A stretch of DNA of 64,000 nucleotides, taken from the NCBI GenBank assembly GCA_024235095.1, contig JACKNC010000001.1:2670501-2734500 (forward strand), given 5' to 3'. The notes below the pieces were generated by a model. That model made no database searches, was not told the origin of the DNA, and saw only the letters and a program-made list of their open reading frames with translations. Position 1 is the stretch's first letter; each line of letters starts with the position of its first letter. The position numbers and the translations under genes were made by a program. Positions 59,578-64,000 of this stretch are shown here, piece after piece. The DNA is from Gammaproteobacteria bacterium. GTDB taxonomy: Bacteria > Pseudomonadota > Gammaproteobacteria > Competibacterales > Competibacteraceae.

Positions 59578-61389
59578 ATGACTGCCACCTGCACGATTGA
59601 CGATCTTGAACATGCTGACATTCGCCATGCGATCCAGGTCGCCGATCGGATCTGGTGGGTTGGACATCATCAGGAAAAAGATACTTTTCAATGTCATGTG
59701 TATCTGATTGAGCAGGGAAATCAATCGGTGTTGCTGGATCCCGGTTCGGTGCTGACTTTCCGCCATACCCTGCGCAAGATCGAAGAGATCATCCCGTTTT
59801 CCCAGATCCGCTATTTTATCTGCCACCATCAGGATCCGGACATCACCGGTGCATTGCCGTTAATCGATCAAATCGTGGGTCGGGACGATGCCGTACTGAT
59901 TACGCATTGGCGAACTCAGATGCTGATCAAGCATTATGGGTTGCGAATGCCGTTCTGGTTGGTGGAGGAACATGCCTGGAAATTGCCGCTGGAAGACCGC
60001 ACGCTGGAGTTTGTATTTACTCCCTACGCACACTTTCCTGGCGCGATCTGCACGTTTGACCCAGTATCTCGGGTCTTGTTTTCCAGCGATATCTTTGGTG
60101 GGTTAACACCGGAGTTTTCCCTGGTAGCGCAAGGCGAAGCGTATTTCGAGGCTATGCGCCCGTTTCACGAACACTACATGCCGAGTCGGGATATTCTCGG
60201 TTACGCGCTGCAAGCCATTGAGCGTTGTCCGATTCGCATCATCGCCCCACAGCATGGTTCGATCATTCCCGAGAAGCTGGTCAGCTTCATGATCAACAAG
60301 CTGAAAACCCTGGATTGCGGACTTTACCTGATTGCCTACGGCGACACCGACATCCGGCGTTTGTCCCAATTGAACCAGACGCTGCGCGATATCATACAGA
60401 CCATGTTGATCTACCGGGATTTTCATGACATTGCTAACAGTCTGTTGGCGATCACTCGGCGAATCTTGCCCGCGACTTCACTGGAGTTTTACGCTCGGCT
60501 GGATGAACAGAAAGTTCTGTATCTTTCGCCCGAGAGTCGCTACCGTGGCGTCGAAACCGAGCCGCCCGCCGTCGTCGCTCGCATTCTCGATCTGGATCAC
60601 AAGCAATGGAGCGAATTGCATGTAACCGGTGCGACCGAGTTCATGCTGGCCGGCGACAGCGATGATGCTTTGGCTTTGATGTTGCCCTTGTTTTCGCCCG
60701 CCCAAGGAACGGCGCATGCGGTGGCGATTATTCATCTGGCCGAACCGGCGACCTCTAATGATGAGTTGCGCCAGGTCATTGAGCAGATGAGTGTGCCATT
60801 GCAAGTTGCGGTGGGGCGGGAGGTCATTTATCGCCAACTCGACATGGAGCGGCAACGAATTTACGAGCGTTCGATCCGCGATCCCCTGACTGGCCTGTTC
60901 ACGCGCATCTATATGCAGGAGGTTGTTCAGCGGCTCTGCGACATTCAAGATCGCAATCCTGGCAATCGGGTGGCGGTGCTGATGCTGGATATTGATCACT
61001 TCAAAAGCGTGAATGACACCTACGGGCATAATCAAGGGGATGTTGTACTACGGCGGGTCGCTGCGGAAATTCTGAGTTCCATTCGAGGCAGCGATATTCC
61101 AATGCGGCTGGGCGGAGAAGAGTTCGCCATCTTTGTAGTGGGCGATGCGGTGGCTCAGGCCACTGTTTTTGCCGAACGATTGCGGACGCAGGTCGCGGCT
61201 ATTCGTTTTGAGGCGCCGATGACCGGGCGCGTGATCACTGTGAGCATTGGCATTGCGATTCGCCAGCCGCAGGAAACGCTGCTGGATCTCATGCAGCGCG
61301 CTGACACGGCGTTGTATGAAGCTAAAAATGGTGGTCGTAACCGGGTTTGCATGACGGCGGAAACCGTAGTGCAATTGCAGCCGGCGTAA
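59578..61389 (+). CDS. ODP-type metallo-beta-lactamase / GGDEF diguanylate cyclase
   Basis: The 603-residue protein joins an N-terminal ODP domain (about residues 20-270), a linker/GAF-like region (about 275-420) and an active-looking GGDEF domain (about 445-600). ODP motifs are YFICHHQDPDITGAL, HWRTQMLIKHYG, HFPGAICTFDPVSRVLFSSD and APQHGSII. These resemble diiron flavodiiron-type sites that bind O2. The cyclase site is MRLGGEEFAIFV, with YEAKNGGRN at the end. It is therefore probably an O2-responsive c-di-GMP synthase. ATG at 59578 has GGAG nine bases upstream; GTG at 59563 and ATG at 59572 are alternatives. epmA overlaps its stop. Confidence 0.87.
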   Translation: MTATCTIDDLEHADIRHAIQVADRIWWVGHHQEKDTFQCHVYLIEQGNQSVLLDPGSVLTFRHTLRKIEEIIPFSQIRYFICHHQDPDITGALPLIDQIVGRDDAVLITHWRTQMLIKHYGLRMPFWLVEEHAWKLPLEDRTLEFVFTPYAHFPGAICTFDPVSRVLFSSDIFGGLTPEFSLVAQGEAYFEAMRPFHEHYMPSRDILGYALQAIERCPIRIIAPQHGSIIPEKLVSFMINKLKTLDCGLYLIAYGDTDIRRLSQLNQTLRDIIQTMLIYRDFHDIANSLLAITRRILPATSLEFYARLDEQKVLYLSPESRYRGVETEPPAVVARILDLDHKQWSELHVTGATEFMLAGDSDDALALMLPLFSPAQGTAHAVAIIHLAEPATSNDELRQVIEQMSVPLQVAVGREVIYRQLDMERQRIYERSIRDPLTGLFTRIYMQEVVQRLCDIQDRNPGNRVAVLMLDIDHFKSVNDTYGHNQGDVVLRRVAAEILSSIRGSDIPMRLGGEEFAIFVVGDAVAQATVFAERLRTQVAAIRFEAPMTGRVITVSIGIAIRQPQETLLDLMQRADTALYEAKNGGRNRVCMTAETVVQLQPA

Positions 61390-62369
61390 TGTCAGGCTAC
61401 AAGCATCCGGCGTCAGGCATACTGCGACTGCGGGCTGAATTACTGGCGCAAATCCGTGCGTTCTTTGCAGCGCGGGAGGTGCTGGAGGTGGAAACACCGA
61501 TGCTGTCAGCGGCGGCAACTACCGACCCGCATCTGACCAGTTTCGTCACCGCGTATTCAGGACCAGGGCCGCGCCACGCCCAAACGCTGTACCTGCATAC
61601 TTCCCCGGAATTTCCCATGAAGCGCCTGTTGGCGGCAGGCAGTGGTTGTATCTACCAAATCGCCCGAGCATTTCGCGATGGCGAAGCCGGGCGCCGTCAT
61701 AATCCCGAATTCACCCTGCTGGAGTGGTACCGGGTCGGTTTTGATTATCATCAGTTAATGCAAGAGGTTACTGAGCTGGTAACAGAATTGCTGGCAGATC
61801 GGTTACCGTTAGCGGAACCGGAATGGCTGAGCTATCAGGACATGTTTGAACGACTGCTTGGCCTGAATCCGCATCAGGCAACGGTTGCGCAACTGGCAAC
61901 CGCTGCGAAAAAAAGGCGCATTTCTATCCCGCCGGGGATGCCGAAGGAAGATGTCGATCCCTGGCTGGACCTGCTGCTTACGCACTGCGTTGAACCCCAT
62001 CTTGGTCAGGGGCGACTATGCTTCGTTTACGACTATCCCGCTTCGCAAGCGGCGTTGGCCCGGTTGCAACCGGACAATCCACTGGTTGGCGAACGTTTTG
62101 AGTTGTATTTGAACGGTATCGAACTGGCAAACGGTTTCCACGAACTGGGGGATGCGGTTGAACAACGCCGCCGGTTTACCGCGGAGAATGCGGCGCGGCA
62201 GGCGCAAGGTTTGCCAGTGATGCCGATTGATGAAAACCTGCTGATGGCGCTGGCGGATGGATTGCCCGACTGTGCCGGGGTAGCGCTGGGCTTTGACCGA
62301 TTGGTCATGCTGGCGGCGGGGAAAGAGATGCTGGCCGAGGTGTTAGCGTTTCCGTTTGATCGGGCTTAA
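61389..62369 (+). CDS. epmA: EF-P--(R)-beta-lysine ligase EpmA
   Basis: EpmA, a truncated class II lysyl-tRNA synthetase-like enzyme, attaches (R)-beta-lysine to Lys34 of EF-P. The 326-residue product has no anticodon domain. It has EVLEVETPMLSAAATTDPHL, YLHTSPEFPMKRLLAAG, RAFRDGEAGRRHNPEFTLLE and GVALGFDRLVMLAAG (motif 3). The ATG at 61389 overlaps the cyclase stop (TAATG), so the two are translationally coupled. It is separated from efp only by that cyclase gene. Confidence 0.94.
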   Translation: MSGYKHPASGILRLRAELLAQIRAFFAAREVLEVETPMLSAAATTDPHLTSFVTAYSGPGPRHAQTLYLHTSPEFPMKRLLAAGSGCIYQIARAFRDGEAGRRHNPEFTLLEWYRVGFDYHQLMQEVTELVTELLADRLPLAEPEWLSYQDMFERLLGLNPHQATVAQLATAAKKRRISIPPGMPKEDVDPWLDLLLTHCVEPHLGQGRLCFVYDYPASQAALARLQPDNPLVGERFELYLNGIELANGFHELGDAVEQRRRFTAENAARQAQGLPVMPIDENLLMALADGLPDCAGVALGFDRLVMLAAGKEMLAEVLAFPFDRA

Positions 62370-62379
62370 GGCAGTGCGT

Positions 62380-62410
62380 AAAAAAGCCAACCCCGCAGCG
62401 AGCTGCGGGG
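62380..62410 (-). terminator. Intrinsic terminator for the minus-strand secreted protein gene
   Basis: CCCCGCAG and CTGCGGGG pair around CGAG (62391-62410). On the minus strand the stem is followed by TTGGCTTTTTT. It lies 37 bp after the stop at 62447 and 11 bp after epmA. Confidence 0.8.
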
Positions 62411-62446
62411 AATTCAACCCTCGGCAGTTAAAAGCCTCTCTACAAG

Positions 62447-63292
62447 CTACCGCAAATCATCGTAACGATCATAACGTGGCGGATGCGGCGCATAGCGATC
62501 CTCTTCATCCCAGAATCGGTTGCGCGGATGATGCCGCTGGCTGCGATCGCAATCAATGACTCGTTCTTGGCACAGCGTATCGCGCCAAGCGTACTTCAGG
62601 AAAAATTGCGCAAAGGGTCGCCGCTCGGCTTCAAATTCCACACGCCGCGATGGAGACCACTCTTTTTCACCATAGCCAGTGCCAGGCGCTGCCCGCAGGG
62701 TGCGCGGCGCATCTGCCGCCGCCGGAGGCGCGCCTTGCCGACTGGATTCGCCTGCGCGGCGTTCATTCCGCCGGCCTTCGGACCAGGGCTGTGGCTGCGC
62801 CGGTTCATACGCAACTTCTCGAAAAGCCGCCACTGCAATAACCCCCATCGCTGAATAATCGCCCCAGGCACCCGCGTAGGAGTCGCCAGCATCGGTGAAA
62901 TAGAAACGATTGACCCGATTTTTACCGGTTCGCCAACCTTCATAAGTTTCCTGCTGATAGGGTCCAAGCACATACATTCGTTCGTCCGAACGAAGACTGG
63001 AGCGCTCGCCGGAAATGATATTGCGCCCATCCACGGCGATCACCACGCCAATCCGCTGATTGCTGCGATTGCGAATCTGGATCGAATAATTGCTGCCACG
63101 CACTGCTTCCAGATGCGCCTTATAAACCATTCCGTGGTTACCGCGCCGTAGCGGATATTGTGGAAACGGTCGCCCTCTTTCGTTGACCACTTCTACCTCG
63201 ACATCACGCATGTTGAACCGTTGCGCCCAAACCACAGTCGGACCCAACAGGATTAAAATCGCCAATAATCCTGCTTGCCATTTCATGTTCAT
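62447..63292 (-). CDS. Secreted hypothetical protein with N-terminal beta domain
   Basis: I do not recognise the family. The 281-residue product has a signal peptide ending near VWAQ (residue 23). A folded-looking region (about 25-160) follows, including VEVVNERGRPFPQYPLRRG, YSIQIRNRSNQRIGVVIAVD and YVLGPYQQETYEGWRTGKNR. The long C-terminal part is Pro/Arg/Glu-rich and disordered-looking, ending in many Arg, His, Asp and Tyr residues. The IGVVIAVDGRNIISG segment is similar to those in uncharacterised exported proteins of proteobacteria. It is monocistronic with its own terminator. Confidence 0.7.
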   Translation of the reverse strand: MNMKWQAGLLAILILLGPTVVWAQRFNMRDVEVEVVNERGRPFPQYPLRRGNHGMVYKAHLEAVRGSNYSIQIRNRSNQRIGVVIAVDGRNIISGERSSLRSDERMYVLGPYQQETYEGWRTGKNRVNRFYFTDAGDSYAGAWGDYSAMGVIAVAAFREVAYEPAQPQPWSEGRRNERRAGESSRQGAPPAAADAPRTLRAAPGTGYGEKEWSPSRRVEFEAERRPFAQFFLKYAWRDTLCQERVIDCDRSQRHHPRNRFWDEEDRYAPHPPRYDRYDDLR

Positions 63293-63620
63293 CTTTGTTC
63301 ACTCCCGATTAATTGCGGATCCACGGCGTCATTCCCGTGTCGTGCAGTGCGATCCAGACTAGGAAGCGCCGGCTGAATCCCTACTGAATACCCACGGCGC
63401 TCCCTCCGTCCATGCCCAGGTTTGCGGCGAAAGATCGAGGATTTTATCTGGATAATTCAGTCCTGATTCACGCTCATCAAGCTAAACTTTAGTCGTAACC
63501 GTTCAGTCCCCCCCTTTGGCAAAGGGGGGTGAGGGGGGATTTTGGCCCCCCTTTTTCAAAGGGGGGAGGTGAACGCTTACCTTTAGTCTTGTTCAAGAGT
63601 TCATCTGGAAGTTTTATGTC
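63293..63620. other. 328-bp intergenic region with palindromic repeat
   Basis: This separates the divergent secreted protein genes. It includes copy 2 of the dispersed palindromic repeat (63495-63580). I found no frame with gene-like content in the rest, which should hold promoters for both genes. Confidence 0.5.
63495..63580. repeat. Dispersed palindromic repeat, copy 2
   Basis: The unit starts GTAACCGTTCAGTCCCCCCC, with the same CCCCTTTGGCAAAGGGG and CCCCTTTTTCAAAGGGG hairpins as copy 1, and ends GAGGTGAACGC. It lies in an intergenic space 40 bp upstream of the PepSY-like gene. Confidence 0.8.
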
Positions 63621-63956
63621 ATGTCCAACAGATCGATGCTACTGCGTTATTTGGCGCTTTTAGCGCTAGCGGGCTTGCTCGTCACCGGCAATGCCCAGGC
63701 GCAATCCTATCGATCGTACCGCAGCGGCGATTATGGCCCACCTGCCCGTAGCAGAACGGATCGTCAACCGGGCCGCTCGTTCGCCGATCCTGATCGAGCG
63801 GCTGACGCCGCCCGCCGTGCGACTGGAGGTCGGGTATTGGGCGTGCAGGGCGCCGAACGCGATGGACGGCGTGGCTATCGGGTCCGCATCCTGCAACCCG
63901 ATGGTCGGGTTCGCAACTTCCATTATGATCCCGGCAACGGCGCCATGCGCGATTAA
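63621..63956 (+). CDS. Small secreted PepSY-like protein
   Basis: The 111-residue product has a signal peptide (residues about 1-27, LALLALAGLLVTGNAQAQ) and an Arg/Ser-rich segment. A C-terminal PepSY-like fold follows: AADAARRATGGRVLGVQGAE and GYRVRILQPDGRVRNFHYD. Such small PepSY proteins are often encoded next to two-component systems and are thought to modulate them or peptidases. Here a response regulator gene starts 19 bp after the stop, supporting an operon. Start at 63621. Confidence 0.75.
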   Translation: MSNRSMLLRYLALLALAGLLVTGNAQAQSYRSYRSGDYGPPARSRTDRQPGRSFADPDRAADAARRATGGRVLGVQGAERDGRRGYRVRILQPDGRVRNFHYDPGNGAMRD

Positions 63957-63975
63957 ACAGCGATTGAGAGACAAC

Positions 63976-64000
63976 ATGCGCATTCTGGTTATTGAAGACG
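63976..64000 (+). CDS. Response regulator, N-terminus only (cut by window edge)
   Basis: The last 25 bases encode MRILVIED, the typical start of an OmpR-type receiver domain with the acidic pair after the first beta strand. The gene continues past the window. It is in the same direction as the PepSY-like gene. Confidence 0.65.

Noticed and set aside
1..64000. tRNA or rRNA genes
   Set aside because: I scanned intergenic regions for T-loop-like GGTTCRANTCC and CCA ends and found no convincing cloverleaf; a tRNAscan run would settle it.

Overview
The window is a GC-rich chromosomal segment from a Gammaproteobacterium. The evidence is the ratA-rnfH / fur-bamE block, efp with epmA and epmB, dsbC, queA, htpX, pdxH and a FimX-like protein. 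A Na+-pumping methylmalonyl-CoA decarboxylase, a propionyl-CoA carboxylase, acetate activation and a hydrogenase-maturation set together suggest a storage-polymer (PHA/glycogen) heterotroph such as the Competibacter/Contendobacter group. That placement is inference from gene content, not from a marker gene.

Layout. 1-6000 is an insertion-sequence island. It holds a truncated IS21 istA with tandem terminal repeats, a partial IS110/IS1111-type copy, an IS630 copy with an in-frame stop, an intact IS5-type element, and a full IS1111-type copy in inverted orientation to the partial one. 6047-12220 holds an MBL/persulfide-dioxygenase-like enzyme, a Pat-like acyl-CoA synthetase/GNAT fusion divergent from an AMP-forming acetyl-CoA synthetase, an acyl carrier protein and an ABM monooxygenase. 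12683-14740 has a thioredoxin-CcdA fusion and pdxH. 14863-20826 is the complete [NiFe]-hydrogenase maturation set: hypE divergent from hypCABDF. 20952-24774 is a tight three-gene operon: cNMP-binding domain, circularly permuted ATP-grasp/alpha-E amidoligase, transglutaminase. It is followed by a secreted trypsin with dockerin-like calcium repeats. 25963-30895 (minus) is the methylmalonyl-CoA decarboxylase operon mmdA-D-C-B behind a FabD-like acyltransferase. 31055-32682 is fur, bamE, rnfH and ratA. 32937-36335 is a large secreted multidomain subtilase.

36491-42533 is a cobalamin-ring operon (cbiX, cbiC/cobH, cobL, cobI, cbiG). Between cobI and cbiG it is split by an AT-rich PIN-like nuclease gene and a recent IS1595-family insertion with an 8-bp target duplication. 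42535-44349 is an RNase II-type exonuclease. 44819-48352 is pccB-pccA. 48527-51980 is an AraC regulator with an alcohol dehydrogenase and an aldo/keto reductase, separated by a palindromic repeat and a decayed MFS gene. 52213-52560 is a decayed P-loop ATPase. 52708-55599 holds dsbC, queA and htpX. 55641-62369 holds a FimX-like degenerate GGDEF/EAL protein, epmB, efp, an ODP-GGDEF oxygen-sensor-like cyclase and epmA. The window ends with two small secreted proteins and the first codons of a response regulator.

How the parts fit together: acetate and propionyl/methylmalonyl-CoA metabolism is concentrated here. Mmd would convert methylmalonyl-CoA to propionyl-CoA while exporting Na+, Pcc runs the opposite carboxylation, and the cobalamin operon would supply the cofactor for methylmalonyl-CoA mutase. 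The EF-P lysylation genes (epmB, efp, epmA) sit together around a c-di-GMP cyclase. No rRNA or tRNA gene and no CRISPR array was seen.
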